This document shows positions 1 through 8,409 of a DNA stretch of 64,000 nt, one piece after another; within the stretch, counting starts at the first letter, position 1; each line of letters opens with the position of its first letter. Made by a program: the position numbers and the translations under genes. Origin of the DNA: Alkalihalobacterium chitinilyticum (GTDB lineage: Bacteria; Bacillota; Bacilli; Bacillales; Bacillaceae_F); assembly GCF_029028005.1 (NCBI RefSeq), contig NZ_JAOTPO010000003.1, forward strand, positions 399,108-463,107, read 5' to 3'. Below the pieces are notes generated by a model, which saw only the letters and a program-made list of their open reading frames with translations, had not been told where the DNA came from and ran no database searches.

Positions 1-740
1 AGAAGCTCAAGAGCCATTCTTTGTTGTACATTTCTTGCTTTTATCCCCCAAACTTGGTCGGGTTCAATTTGAAATGGTTTTACTTTTTTTCCATCAGGTT
101 CAACTTTTCCTATCGCTGAACTGGAACCTCCGAGCGCATCTTTCATAATAATAAATTGGTGAGGATAAAAGGGGTGCTTGGCTAATTCAGAAATCGCAAT
201 TTCATTATCAACAAAAAACTGGTTAACAACATCTTTATCAACATAAACTTCAACATAACCAGGATATACGTCATTAAACTGAATGACCCGGTCACTCAAA
301 TAATCTTCAGAAGGTATTTTCAATGCATCAGCTTTCACACGCACTAATGCATCTTTACTTACAAGTACCACTTCTCTGCCAAACTCTTTTTCCTGTTCTT
401 CAAGCATTAAATTAAGAGCAACAGCGATAATCCGATTATCATTTGTCATTTCTGCAAATAAGTCTTTTAATTTTGAAAAAGAGCGATGATTTAATTCAAC
501 TCTTACGGTACCACCCGTCTCAATAGCAACTCCTTCATGTAATTTCCCTTTTCCTCTTAGGCTGTCCATCATCTTAGAAAATTGCCTAGCATTTCGGCCA
601 ATTTCATCCATGTAACGCTTCTTTGAATCTACTTCCTCTAAAACAACGGCTGGAATGACTACTTCATTGTCTTCAAAAGCATAAATTGCACGAGGATCTT
701 GTAGTAATACATTCGTATCCAAGACGTAAACTTTATTCAA
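1..740 (-). CDS. ylaK: PhoH-type ATPase with N-terminal PIN domain (partial)
   Basis: About 246 N-terminal residues are present; the gene runs off the left edge. The TTG start at 740 follows a GGAGGCG ribosome binding site. The protein opens with VYVLDTNVLLQDP and continues with VIPAVVLEEVDSKK and NDNRI, which carry the spaced acidic residues of a PIN nuclease domain (about residues 1-135). The last visible part (QVWGIKARNVQQRMALELL) is the segment that precedes the Walker A loop in PhoH ATPases; the loop itself is outside the window. The family (YlaK/PhoH2) couples a PIN RNase to an NTP-driven RNA helicase. Position next to ylaL and ylaI agrees with B. subtilis order. Family is secure; physiological role is not known from the sequence. 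Confidence 0.9.
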   Translation of the reverse strand, partial: MNKVYVLDTNVLLQDPRAIYAFEDNEVVIPAVVLEEVDSKKRYMDEIGRNARQFSKMMDSLRGKGKLHEGVAIETGGTVRVELNHRSFSKLKDLFAEMTNDNRIIAVALNLMLEEQEKEFGREVVLVSKDALVRVKADALKIPSEDYLSDRVIQFNDVYPGYVEVYVDKDVVNQFFVDNEIAISELAKHPFYPHQFIIMKDALGGSSSAIGKVEPDGKKVKPFQIEPDQVWGIKARNVQQRMALEL

Positions 741-1005
741 TATTTGCGCCTCCTGACTAAAAGTTCATTTGTCAACATTTCTTATAATCATTCTATGCAC
801 ATTCGAATGAATTCGTTATCTAAGCAGACATGGCTTATAGTATAGATGTATGATAAACGGGCCCAAGATAGAAGAAAATTCAATTAATGATACCGAAATT
901 TCTTAGACATGTTTTTTCGTTATTGAGAATAGGCTTTCAATAATAAAATTTAATCTATTCCGTCACATTTCCTCTAAATTAACAATTAATTATTAAAATC
1001 TTTAC

Positions 1006-1038
1006 AAAAAAAAGCTTAGTCAGAGACTAAGCTTTTTT
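1006..1038 (-). terminator. Terminator of ylaL
   Basis: AAGCTTAGTC/GACTAAGCTT stem with a 3-nt loop and a run of Us on the minus strand. The ylaL stop codon (1027-1029) lies inside the stem, so the last three sense codons and the stop are part of the hairpin. Confidence 0.85.
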
Positions 1039-1482
1039 CATTGAATCCATAACTTGGCTATCTAATTTAGCTGCTGCGTTTGCATCATATGTTTTTTCAT
1101 ACTTTGGCTCTACAGCAATACGAGCTCCATAAAACATAACATCACGAACTTCTTTAATATTAATTTCAACTAACGCAAGCTTTAATGGAACATCGTCCAT
1201 TTTTTCCTGAATAACTGAAGCATCGCCTACAATAGAATATGTAGATCCATTACCGATTAGGTTTAAGGTTACACCACTATGATTGTTAATGTTTTCGATA
1301 ATTCTTGAACGATTGTCAACTGCGAAACGAACTTTTTCTTGAGAAGGTGCAAACACCCATGAAATCGCATTTACGTTTGGCGTTCCAGTCTCATGATCGA
1401 CTGTAGCTATAGTAACGAAGCGTTCAGATTGCAATAATGGTAATAATTCCTCTGTTAGTTTAGGCTCTACCTGGTTTCCCAT
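1027..1482 (-). CDS. ylaL: Pyridoxamine 5'-phosphate oxidase-like flavin-binding protein
   Basis: 151 residues. The N-terminal two thirds has the split-barrel PNPOx pattern: LLQSERFVTIATVDHETGTPNVNAISW, then an FAVDNRSRIIENINNHSGVTLNL core. Such proteins bind FMN or a related flavin, but the family has many members without a known reaction and this one is too short to be a true PdxH. ATG start at 1482 with GGAGGG upstream. It neighbours ylaK on the same strand and lies at the ylaL position of the B. subtilis gene order. Function is therefore only 'flavin-binding split barrel'; substrate unknown. Confidence 0.8.
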   Translation of the reverse strand: MGNQVEPKLTEELLPLLQSERFVTIATVDHETGTPNVNAISWVFAPSQEKVRFAVDNRSRIIENINNHSGVTLNLIGNGSTYSIVGDASVIQEKMDDVPLKLALVEINIKEVRDVMFYGARIAVEPKYEKTYDANAAAKLDSQVMDSMKKA

Positions 1483-1711
1483 TCATATCCCTCCACTTTT
1501 TATTATTACATCTATACTATACCTATTTTTAATCTTCGTTAAAACATATATGCCTTATTTTCATTTATTTTTTCAAAAACTACGTTAAAATGATAAAATA
1601 GTACAACGAAGACTTCAGAAACACTAATTAACGCTTTATATTAGTGTAAATAAATGGTATTCTATAACAATTAGAATTGAATGTACCTTCGTCGAGTGTG
1701 AGGTGAAAGAA

Positions 1712-1912
1712 TTGAGAGTCAAATGTGTAATTTGCGATAAAATCGATAAAATCGATGATTATAGCCCGTTAGCAAAAAAATTACGAAACCGGCCGATTCA
1801 CACCTATATGTGTGATGAGTGTAACGAACGTATTTCAGGACGAACCGAAGCAAGAAAAGCATCAGGTAACTTCCGCCTATACCGCCCCAAAAAAACCGAA
1901 AACGATTGGTAG
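1712..1912 (+). CDS. ylaI: YlaI-family small zinc-ribbon-like protein
   Basis: 66 residues if started at TTG 1712, which sits 6 nt after AGGTG (1701-1705); an upstream GTG at 1703 lies inside that ribosome binding site and is rejected. The protein opens MRVKCVICDKIDKI and contains MCDECNERI, so two CxxC pairs (CVIC and CDEC) are visible about 30 residues apart and could hold one zinc ion. The C-terminal half is basic (RTEARKASGNFRLYRPKK). Synteny with ylaH/ylaK and the CxxC pair layout support the YlaI assignment. Function is not established; a nucleic-acid or protein contact role is only an inference from the zinc-ribbon look. Confidence 0.8.
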   Translation: MRVKCVICDKIDKIDDYSPLAKKLRNRPIHTYMCDECNERISGRTEARKASGNFRLYRPKKTENDW

Positions 1913-1914
1913 AT

Positions 1915-2039
1915 AGAAAAGCGGAAGGCGCCTGGGTATCGGCGACAAGCGCTGGAGGGCCAGCAGTAGTGTCCCGGTTTTGGACACGGTGATGGACCGA
2001 AGCGACCTCGAGCCGATGGCGACTGCAGCTAGACAAGAA
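1915..2039 (+). repeat. GC-rich 3'-end repeat, copy A (full length)
   Basis: About 125 bp starting 2 bp after the ylaI stop codon. It begins AGAAAAGCGGAAGGCGCC, contains GACAAGCGCTGGAGGGCC and GGACCGAAGCGACCTCGAG, and ends near GCTAGACAAGA. It matches copy B (7991-8124, minus strand) almost base for base. GC content is visibly higher than the surroundings. It lies in the same direction as ylaI. Confidence 0.9.
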
Positions 2040-2066
2040 TAAGGTGGAATTTCATGTTTTATTCAG

Positions 2067-2109
2067 AAAAAATAGGCTGGTGAGAAAATACTCATCAGCC
2101 TATTTTTTT
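2067..2109. terminator. Bidirectional terminator between ylaI and the 89-residue gene
   Basis: ATAGGCTGGTGAG/CTCATCAGCCTAT stem (one G-U pair) with A run on the left and T run on the right, between two converging genes. Confidence 0.85.
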
Positions 2110-2377
2110 AATTATATTTCGGTTCTGATTCGATTTGAACTAATAACGCTTCAATTAGCTCTATTGGAAATTGTTTTTGTTCATCATTACCGTCTTTAAC
2201 ATATCGAACGATGTACATAGGATCTACCACTTCAACAACAATTTGTTCAAGTTTATGATCCTCTGTTAGGATCGTCGAGAAAAATTCGTACGTATCTAAC
2301 GCTGCCTGATCATCGGGCCTAGCCTCATGAACAACCTTTATTGATAACCAATTGTATAATGCATCTTGAAGATTCAT
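2108..2377 (-). CDS. Conserved hypothetical protein, 89 residues
   Basis: ATG start at 2377 with AGGGTAAG upstream; it begins 6 bp after the ylaH stop, so it is the last gene of a probable typA-ylaH-orf89 transcript. The protein is acidic and soluble: an N-terminal helix (MNLQDALYNWLSIKVV), a central strand-rich stretch (LEQIVVEVVDPMYIVRYV) and a C-terminal helix (PIELIEALLVQIESE). No cysteine or histidine pairs and no membrane segment. I do not recognise the family. The tight spacing and sensible ribosome binding site make it a real gene. Confidence 0.75.
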   Translation of the reverse strand: MNLQDALYNWLSIKVVHEARPDDQAALDTYEFFSTILTEDHKLEQIVVEVVDPMYIVRYVKDGNDEQKQFPIELIEALLVQIESEPKYN

Positions 2378-2383
2378 TGAAAC

Positions 2384-2704
2384 TTACCCTTCCGCTTCTT
2401 CACGTTTTCTTTGCAACATTCTTAGCTTATAAACACCTAAAACAGCTGTTGAGATCAGAAGTACCTCAACGATCGGAGCTCCCATTAAGGCTAAGAAAAA
2501 CATGACAATGCACCCGATAAAAAGAGCAATGTATACAATGACTAGCTTTAAAACAGGTAATTTTCGAGCGAAGCCCAAATTAAATACAAGGATAGATAAG
2601 GCAACAATTCCTAGATATACCCATATTCCCATATCTGGGTTTTCAGCGACAATCCGCGGTAACCAAGATAATGATTCAACATCAATTTCTGGTCTTCCTT
2701 CCAT
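2384..2704 (-). CDS. ylaH: YlaH-like small membrane protein
   Basis: 106 residues. Three hydrophobic segments at roughly residues 28-48, 52-70 and 72-92 are followed by a charged tail (RMLQRKREEAEG). ATG at 2704 with GGGAGAGG upstream; 36 bp separate it from the typA stop. The place between typA and ylaI and the topology match B. subtilis YlaH. No catalytic motif is visible; it is an integral membrane protein of unknown role. Confidence 0.8.
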   Translation of the reverse strand: MEGRPEIDVESLSWLPRIVAENPDMGIWVYLGIVALSILVFNLGFARKLPVLKLVIVYIALFIGCIVMFFLALMGAPIVEVLLISTAVLGVYKLRMLQRKREEAEG

Positions 2705-2740
2705 ACTGATCCTCTCCCTCTCAAGATGAGTAGTATGTGA

Positions 2741-4582
2741 TTAGTTTGACTGATTAGCCAGCTTTTTCTTCTTAATAATACGTTCACGCTCATTTTTATC
2801 TAAAATCTTCTTACGAAGGCGAATCGATTCTGGCGTAATTTCACAGTACTCATCTTCATTTAAATACTCTAGTGCTTCTTCTAATGATAAGATACGTGGC
2901 TTTTTCATACTTACCGTTTGTTCTTTATTGGCAGAACGAATATTTGTAGCTTGTTTCACTTTTGTGATGTTAACCGTTAAATCATTTTCACGATTATGTT
3001 CCCCAACGATCATTCCTTCGTAGATTTCAGTTGCAGGTTCAACGAATATTGTACCACGATCTTCTACACCCATAATACCATATTGCGACGCTTTACCTGT
3101 TTCCATAGAAACAAGCACACCTTGGCGACGACCACCTACTTGTCCTTGAATCATTGGTTGATAAGAGTCAAATGAATGGTTAATAATACCGTATCCGCGA
3201 GTCTGTGATAAGAACTCTGTTGTATATCCAATCAAACCACGTGCAGGAACCATAAACTCTAAACGAACTTGTCCTGAACCTGTGTTCGTCATATTGATCA
3301 TTTCACCTTTACGTGCACCAAGTGATTCCATAACAGCACCCGTATATTCCTCAGGAACATCGATTTGAACTCTTTCTACCGGTTCACTTTTCACGCCATC
3401 AATTTCGCGGATAATTACTTCCGGTTTCGAAACTTGAAGCTCATATCCTTCTCTACGCATATTCTCAATTAAAATAGAAAGGTGAAGTTCACCACGACCA
3501 GAAACGGTCCATGCATCAGGAGAGTCTGTATCTTCAACACGTAAACTAACGTCTGTTTCTAACTGAGATTTTAAACGTTCTTCTAACTTACGACTCGTGA
3601 CATGCTTTCCTTCACGGCCAGCAAACGGACTGTTATTAACTAAGAAAGTCATTTGTAATGTCGGTTCGTCAATTCGTAAAATTGGCAGAGCTTCCTGTTG
3701 GTCAACAGGACATACTGTTTCACCAACATTAATTTCTTCCATACCTGAAACAGCAATCAAGTCTCCAGCTTGTGCTTTTTGGATCTCAATTCGCTTAAGT
3801 CCTAAAAAGCCAAAGATTTTTGTTACTCGGAATTGTTTAACTGAACCATCTAGTTTCATAAGTGCTACTTGCTGACCTACCTCCATTGTCCCACGGAATA
3901 CGCGGCCAATCCCGATTCGTCCTAAATAGTCGCTATAGTCCAACATCGTAACTTGAAATTGGAGTGCTTCGTCACTATTATCAAAAGGAGCAGGAGTATG
4001 CTCAATAATCGCATTAAATAAAGCAGTCATATCTTCATCTTGCTTTTCAGCATCAGCACTTGCTGTTCCATTAATTGCAGATGCATAGACAACTGGAAAT
4101 TCAAGTTGGTCTTCATCTGCCCCTAGGTCGATTAGTAAATCAACTACTTCGTCAACTACTTCAGCCGGACGAGCAGAAGGTTTATCGATTTTATTAACAA
4201 CAACGATTGGACTTAATTTTTGTTCTAACGCTTTCTTCAAAACAAACCTCGTTTGCGGCATCGTTCCTTCATAAGCGTCAACAACTAATAATACCCCGTC
4301 AACCATCTTCATAATACGCTCTACTTCACCACCGAAGTCGGCGTGACCAGGTGTATCTAATATATTAATTCGTTTGTCATTGTAATTAATCGCAGTATTT
4401 TTTGCTAAAATTGTAATACCTCGTTCTTTTTCCAAGGCATTGGAATCCATTGCTCTCTCGTCAACTTGTTCATTTTCACGGAAAGTTCCTGATTGTTTTA
4501 ATAATTGGTCTACTAAAGTTGTTTTTCCATGGTCAACGTGGGCAATAATGGCTATATTTCTAATATCTTCACGTAAATTCAT
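2741..4582 (-). CDS. typA: Ribosome-associated translational GTPase TypA/BipA
   Basis: 613 residues, the usual family length. G1 AHVDHGKT (14-21), G3 DTPGHADFGGE (about 73-83) and G4 NKID (about 129-132) are intact. EF-Tu-like domain 2 follows, then EF-G-like domains III and V and the BipA-specific C-terminus with KKPRILSLEEALEYLNEDE. TypA binds the ribosome at the EF-G site and acts in ribosome assembly and stress or low-temperature growth. ATG at 4582 is preceded by AGGAG at a rather long spacing. It heads a probable operon with ylaH and the 89-residue gene, and is divergent from ylaF, as in B. subtilis (YlaG). Confidence 0.97.
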   Translation of the reverse strand: MNLREDIRNIAIIAHVDHGKTTLVDQLLKQSGTFRENEQVDERAMDSNALEKERGITILAKNTAINYNDKRINILDTPGHADFGGEVERIMKMVDGVLLVVDAYEGTMPQTRFVLKKALEQKLSPIVVVNKIDKPSARPAEVVDEVVDLLIDLGADEDQLEFPVVYASAINGTASADAEKQDEDMTALFNAIIEHTPAPFDNSDEALQFQVTMLDYSDYLGRIGIGRVFRGTMEVGQQVALMKLDGSVKQFRVTKIFGFLGLKRIEIQKAQAGDLIAVSGMEEINVGETVCPVDQQEALPILRIDEPTLQMTFLVNNSPFAGREGKHVTSRKLEERLKSQLETDVSLRVEDTDSPDAWTVSGRGELHLSILIENMRREGYELQVSKPEVIIREIDGVKSEPVERVQIDVPEEYTGAVMESLGARKGEMINMTNTGSGQVRLEFMVPARGLIGYTTEFLSQTRGYGIINHSFDSYQPMIQGQVGGRRQGVLVSMETGKASQYGIMGVEDRGTIFVEPATEIYEGMIVGEHNRENDLTVNITKVKQATNIRSANKEQTVSMKKPRILSLEEALEYLNEDEYCEITPESIRLRKKILDKNERERIIKKKKLANQSN

Positions 4583-4793
4583 TCTAATTGAACGCTCCTA
4601 TCCTTTTACAGGTTATTATAACTGTCTAATTATATCATAAATGAAAAAGAATCGATAACTTATCCAAAATTTTTTCCACTATTCCGATGATGTTTAACTA
4701 TATTGTCATATTATTGGTCTTTTTCTTTTGTACAATTCAAGGTAAAATAAAAGTACTTAATTATTTGAATTGATTAAATCAGGGGGAAATAGT

Positions 4794-4979
4794 GTGAAGA
4801 AAGAGAATATACTTTTTTTAACGCTTGCTATTGTAACCGTGATCGGGATTATGGCTATTGGTGTTGCGATCGCAGAACGTAGTATTCTTATTGGAATACT
4901 TTCATTACTTGGCATAACAGTTGCTTGTGGAATGGGCTTTTCTCTTAGAAAAAAACTAAGAGAAACAGAAGAAATATAA
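4794..4979 (+). CDS. ylaF: YlaF-family small membrane protein
   Basis: 61 residues. GTG start at 4794 follows AGGGGG (4781-4786); a TTG at 4770 lies upstream of that site and is rejected. Two hydrophobic helices (ILFLTLAIVTVIGIMAIGVAI and ILIGILSLLGITVACGMGF) are joined by AERS, and the tail is RKKLRETEEI. Size, topology and position beside typA fit YlaF (DUF5325-type). Function unknown. Confidence 0.75.
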   Translation: MKKENILFLTLAIVTVIGIMAIGVAIAERSILIGILSLLGITVACGMGFSLRKKLRETEEI

Positions 4980-5023
4980 AAAAAAGAGTCAAATGAGTAC
5001 TGTACTCACTTGACTCTTTTTTT
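4980..5023. terminator. Bidirectional terminator between ylaF and the dehydrogenase gene
   Basis: AGAGTCAA-TGAGTAC paired with GTACTCA-TTGACTCT, flanked by A and T runs. Confidence 0.9.
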
Positions 5024-5032
5024 ATCCAGTAT

Positions 5033-5920
5033 TTACTTCCACCGTTTTACCTCTACCCCTACTTGTTGTTCTAATGGACGAATAATCGCACAAACATCAT
5101 TTTTACCATAGTTTTCTTTCGCTCGACGGACAATATTTTCAGAGTGCTCTACAAGCTCCACCGGTACACCTAGACTTTCTGCTAAGTCAATAGCAAGCCC
5201 CATATCCTTATGTAATAAGTTAATACTAAATCGTTGTTCAAACTGTCTGTCCATAATCGCTTCAACAGACCAATCCATACTTTTTGAAAAACCAGAGCTT
5301 CTTTTCACAATGTCGTACAATACCTGTGGATTGACCCCTGCCTTAGCTCCCATAACGTACGCCTCTGATAATGCAGCTGTATGTACACCAACTAGCATAT
5401 TATTTATTAGTTTAATGACACTTCCACTTCCAGTTGGACCGACATAGGCAATATAATCACCGATGACCTTTAAAACATTATACGATTTATTAAACGCTTC
5501 TTCACTTCCACCGCACATAATCGTTAAAGACCCTGCTTTTGCCCCCATCGGACCACCGCTAACAGGTGCATCCATAAATAAAGCACCTTTGCTTGCTAAT
5601 TGCTCATTCATTTGTTGATTTAGTTGAGGGCTGACTGTAGAATGATCAATAATTATTTTTCCATTTGTTGCACCAGCAATAATTCCATTTTCTCCTTCAT
5701 ATACGTCAATAACATTTTGGGGTAAAGGAAGACAAGTTAACACGATATCACAGATTTCTATCAATTCCTTTGGACTGCTTGCTTCTTTTGCGCCTAACTC
5801 TAACGCCTCCTCAATTGGAGGACGACTTCTGCTCACTACATACGTATCATAACCAGAAGCTAATATATTTTTTGTCATTGGAAGTCCCATTGTCCCAAGA
5901 CCTATAAAACCTACCTTCAT
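5033..5920 (-). CDS. NAD(P)-dependent beta-hydroxyacid dehydrogenase
   Basis: 295 residues from ATG 5920, which follows AGGAGA; a further upstream ATG (5947) lies inside suhB and is unlikely. N-terminal Rossmann motif GFIGLGTMGLPM (residues 4-15), the family signature DAPVSGGPMGAKAG in the middle, and the catalytic lysine in GSGSVIKLINNML. The family includes 3-hydroxyisobutyrate dehydrogenase and tartronate semialdehyde reductase (GarR/MmsB); substrate cannot be told from sequence. The start is 4 bp after the suhB stop and the ribosome binding site overlaps the end of suhB, so the two are co-transcribed. No valine-catabolism neighbours are present. Confidence 0.85.
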   Translation of the reverse strand: MKVGFIGLGTMGLPMTKNILASGYDTYVVSRSRPPIEEALELGAKEASSPKELIEICDIVLTCLPLPQNVIDVYEGENGIIAGATNGKIIIDHSTVSPQLNQQMNEQLASKGALFMDAPVSGGPMGAKAGSLTIMCGGSEEAFNKSYNVLKVIGDYIAYVGPTGSGSVIKLINNMLVGVHTAALSEAYVMGAKAGVNPQVLYDIVKRSSGFSKSMDWSVEAIMDRQFEQRFSINLLHKDMGLAIDLAESLGVPVELVEHSENIVRRAKENYGKNDVCAIIRPLEQQVGVEVKRWK

Positions 5921-5924
5921 AACT

Positions 5925-6725
5925 TCATCTCCTATGTACAAACTCACTTATAACCGCCTCATGGAACTGAGGTCTTCCTACAAATACAGAACTTGACTGT
6001 AACATTGCTAAAGGCTCTCCATAAATCGTAGAATAACATCCACCTACTTCATTTAGTAACACGAGTGCAGCAGCAAAATCCCATGGTGATAACTTTAAAC
6101 TTATGTATCCATCTAACCTTCCTGATGCAACATAAGCCATTTCTAAAGCAGCCGACCCGTAGGAACGAACACCTCTAACCTTATCAACAAGATGAACAAG
6201 AAGCGGTTGGTACGGCTGATCATCATTTAAAAGCCATCTTGCATTTAAGCCTATAATAGCTTTACTAATTTCAACTTCCGTTAACAGTTCTAAGCGCTCA
6301 TCATTCTTATATGCTCCTTGCCCTGCCACAGCATGATACAACACATCATTCATTACATCGTAAATTAAACCAATTTTACCTTCCCCTTTATGATAAACAG
6401 CTACACTTATAGCGAAGTTGTATTGTTGATGAACAAAGTTCGTCGTCCCATCAATAGGGTCGATAATCCAAATTGTATCCTGATTTTCGTGTTCGTCTTT
6501 ACTGATCCCTTCTTCACCTAAAAAAGCATGGGTTGGAAAATTCGTTTGAATTTTTTTTAAAAAATACTGTTCTATTTTTCGGTCCATTTCAGTAACAAGA
6601 TCATCTGGACTGGATTTTGTTTCAACATGTATGGTTTCTAATAATGAAGCTTTTAATTGATTACTTGCTTCTTTTACCCATATAATAGCCATTTGTTTTA
6701 TTTTGAGCCAATCCAATTCATTCAT
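5925..6725 (-). CDS. suhB: Inositol monophosphatase family protein SuhB/YktC
   Basis: 266 residues. The metal and phosphate motifs are all visible: FLGEEGIS, WIIDPIDGTTNFVHQ (D-P-I-D-G-T) and the C-terminal SPWDFAAALVLLNEVGG. These residues bind two or three Mg2+ ions and hydrolyse sugar or inositol phosphates; related proteins also dephosphorylate nucleotides. Length and motifs are complete. It matches B. subtilis YktC in place between typA and ykzI/yktB. The stop (5925-5927) overlaps the ribosome binding site of the downstream dehydrogenase gene, indicating translational coupling. Confidence 0.92.
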   Translation of the reverse strand: MNELDWLKIKQMAIIWVKEASNQLKASLLETIHVETKSSPDDLVTEMDRKIEQYFLKKIQTNFPTHAFLGEEGISKDEHENQDTIWIIDPIDGTTNFVHQQYNFAISVAVYHKGEGKIGLIYDVMNDVLYHAVAGQGAYKNDERLELLTEVEISKAIIGLNARWLLNDDQPYQPLLVHLVDKVRGVRSYGSAALEMAYVASGRLDGYISLKLSPWDFAAALVLLNEVGGCYSTIYGEPLAMLQSSSVFVGRPQFHEAVISEFVHRR

Positions 6726-6924
6726 CTATATGAGACCCCCTGTTTGAGTACAGCAAGTAAGCTTGTTTTTTGTTATGTTATATTATTACACAAATACTCA
6801 TTTCAAGAAAAGTTAAAAATCATGAACACATTCCGAAAATTACGAATACTATAATTGGGTGTGAGAAATATAAATTAAAATATTATAGAGTAATATCAAA
6901 TTATTAAACATAGTTTGCAAAAAT

Positions 6925-6951
6925 AAAAAAGTGCGGAATATTCTCCGCACC
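6925..6951 (-). terminator. Terminator of ykzI
   Basis: GTGCGGA/TCCGCAC stem with U run on the minus strand. Confidence 0.85.
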
Positions 6952-6961
6952 GTAAAAGTAT

Positions 6962-7150
6962 TTAAACTTCTAATAATATTAACTCTTGACTCAATCTCTT
7001 CAACTTCCTCTTACATTTGTTCATTGTTTCTAAGTCTTCTGCTAACATAGCATCGTGTAGAGTTGCTAGTTCATAATCAATTTCTAGACGAAGGACTGGG
7101 ATTCTTAGTTCGGCATCCCTTCTCTTGAAGGCTTGAATGACTTGTTCCAC
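6962..7150 (-). CDS. ykzI: YkzI-like small protein
   Basis: 62 residues, highly charged and helical (MEQVIQAFKRRDAELRIPVLRLEIDYELATLHDAM...). ATG at 7150 is preceded by AAGGGGTGTGAG. It is divergent from yktB and has its own terminator. The name rests on position between yktB and yktC/suhB, as I recall for B. subtilis ykzI; I see no domain. Probably a small coiled-coil protein of unknown function. Confidence 0.6.
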   Translation of the reverse strand: MEQVIQAFKRRDAELRIPVLRLEIDYELATLHDAMLAEDLETMNKCKRKLKRLSQELILLEV

Positions 7151-7318
7151 AGAAACTCACACCCCTTATATCCCTAATTTTAACGTGTCCAAAATAACTT
7201 AACCGAAAATTCAGATTATTGTTTTGTATTATAGCATATGTTAGTACACAGCAAATTGGCACAACCTATTTCATATTTGTGGTAAACTAATTGAAAAATA
7301 TAATTGAAGGTGATTGCT

Positions 7319-7945
7319 ATGTCATTTAATGGATTTACAGAAGAAGACTTTAACGTATTTGCAGTTGAAGGATTAGAGCCGCGCATGGATCAACTAAAAG
7401 GAAAAATACGACCTAAATTAGAGGAATTGGGTCATCATTTTGCTCCTACACTCTCTTCTTTAGTTGGTGACGAGATGTATTACCATGTGGCAAAACATGC
7501 TAGAAGAAAGGTTAATCCACCTAAAGATACTTGGGTTGCTATAGCTAATAGCAACCGTGGATATAAAATGCTTCCGCATTTTCAAATTGGATTGTTTGAG
7601 ACCCATTTATTTGTCTGGTTCGCCGTCATTTACGAATGTCCAATTAAACAACAATTCGCAGAACAATTATTGTCACAAATGAATACAATTAAGCAGCAAA
7701 TTCCTTCTCATTTTGTTTGGTCTGGTGATCATACCAAACCTGAAGCAACGTCACATCAGGAAGCAGATCTGCAAGCTCTATTCGAGCGCCTTCGTGACGT
7801 GAAAAAAGCAGAAATTTTATGTGGTATACATATTGACCGAAACGATCCGCTTGTTTCAAATGGTCCAGAATTAATTAATTTGATCGATGAAACCTTTACA
7901 ACTTTAGCTCCCCTTTATCGATTAACCAGTCCAATTCACAATTAA
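7319..7945 (+). CDS. yktB: UPF0637 family protein YktB
   Basis: 208 residues from ATG 7319. The site AAGGTGATT (7307-7315) fixes this start; a TTG at 7304 is upstream of it. The whole protein matches the UPF0637 pattern, opening [23 protein letters not shown] and continuing with [13 protein letters not shown] and [19 protein letters not shown]. The family is restricted to Firmicutes and has a known alpha/beta fold but no assigned activity. It is followed by a clear terminator. Cytoplasmic; no membrane segment. Confidence 0.9.
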   Translation: MSFNGFTEEDFNVFAVEGLEPRMDQLKGKIRPKLEELGHHFAPTLSSLVGDEMYYHVAKHARRKVNPPKDTWVAIANSNRGYKMLPHFQIGLFETHLFVWFAVIYECPIKQQFAEQLLSQMNTIKQQIPSHFVWSGDHTKPEATSHQEADLQALFERLRDVKKAEILCGIHIDRNDPLVSNGPELINLIDETFTTLAPLYRLTSPIHN

Positions 7946-7946
7946 G

Positions 7947-7978
7947 AAAAGGGCAAGCGAATATGCTTGCCCTTTTTT
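7947..7978 (+). terminator. Terminator of yktB
   Basis: AAGGGCAAGC/GCTTGCCCTT stem, 6-nt loop, then six Ts. Confidence 0.95.
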
Positions 7979-7990
7979 ATGAATGTATAT

Positions 7991-8124
7991 AATTCGAAGA
8001 TGTCTAGCTACAGACGCCATCGGCTCGAGGTCGCTTCGGTCCATCAAACGCGTCCAAAACCAGGACGCTACTGCTGGCCCTCCAGCGCTTGTCACCGATA
8101 AGCAGGCGCCTTCCGCTTTTCTTC
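7991..8124 (-). repeat. GC-rich 3'-end repeat, copy B (full length)
   Basis: On the minus strand it starts 1 bp after the yktA stop with AGAAAAGCGGAAGGCGCC and ends GCTAGACATCTTCGAATT. It differs from copy A at scattered positions only. Direction is that of yktA. Confidence 0.9.
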
Positions 8125-8125
8125 C

Positions 8126-8389
8126 TTACATCTTAATTTTTAGAGCCTGTTCTTCTTCACGTGCTTTTTTTACTGCATGATAACAGGATACGCCTGCCTC
8201 TTGGTCAAATTGTTTAAATAATTGTTTCTCTTCACTTTTTGAAGGAACAATCTCCTTAAAGCGACGGTATAAAGATAATAATTTAGCTCGCTCTACTCCA
8301 TTGGCATGCGCTTCTTCAACTGCTTGAAAAAAAGACATGACATCTATCACCTCTTCTTTACTCCAGTCTAAGGAAATTGGCATGTTCAT
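8126..8389 (-). CDS. yktA: UPF0223 family protein YktA
   Basis: 87 residues. ATG at 8389 after AGGTGG. The sequence follows the UPF0223 pattern: [24 protein letters not shown], then [23 protein letters not shown] and a C-terminal helix with [12 protein letters not shown]. The family forms small helical bundles of unknown function. Its order next to yktB matches B. subtilis. The stop codon is followed directly by repeat copy B, so the mRNA carries that element in its 3' region. Confidence 0.9.
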   Translation of the reverse strand: MNMPISLDWSKEEVIDVMSFFQAVEEAHANGVERAKLLSLYRRFKEIVPSKSEEKQLFKQFDQEAGVSCYHAVKKAREEEQALKIKM

Positions 8390-8409
8390 TGTTATTCCAC
8401 CTTTTACGG

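Noticed and set aside
1719..2036. Minus-strand frame over ylaI and repeat copy A
   Set aside because: Antisense to a better-supported gene; similar spurious frames occur over every repeat copy.
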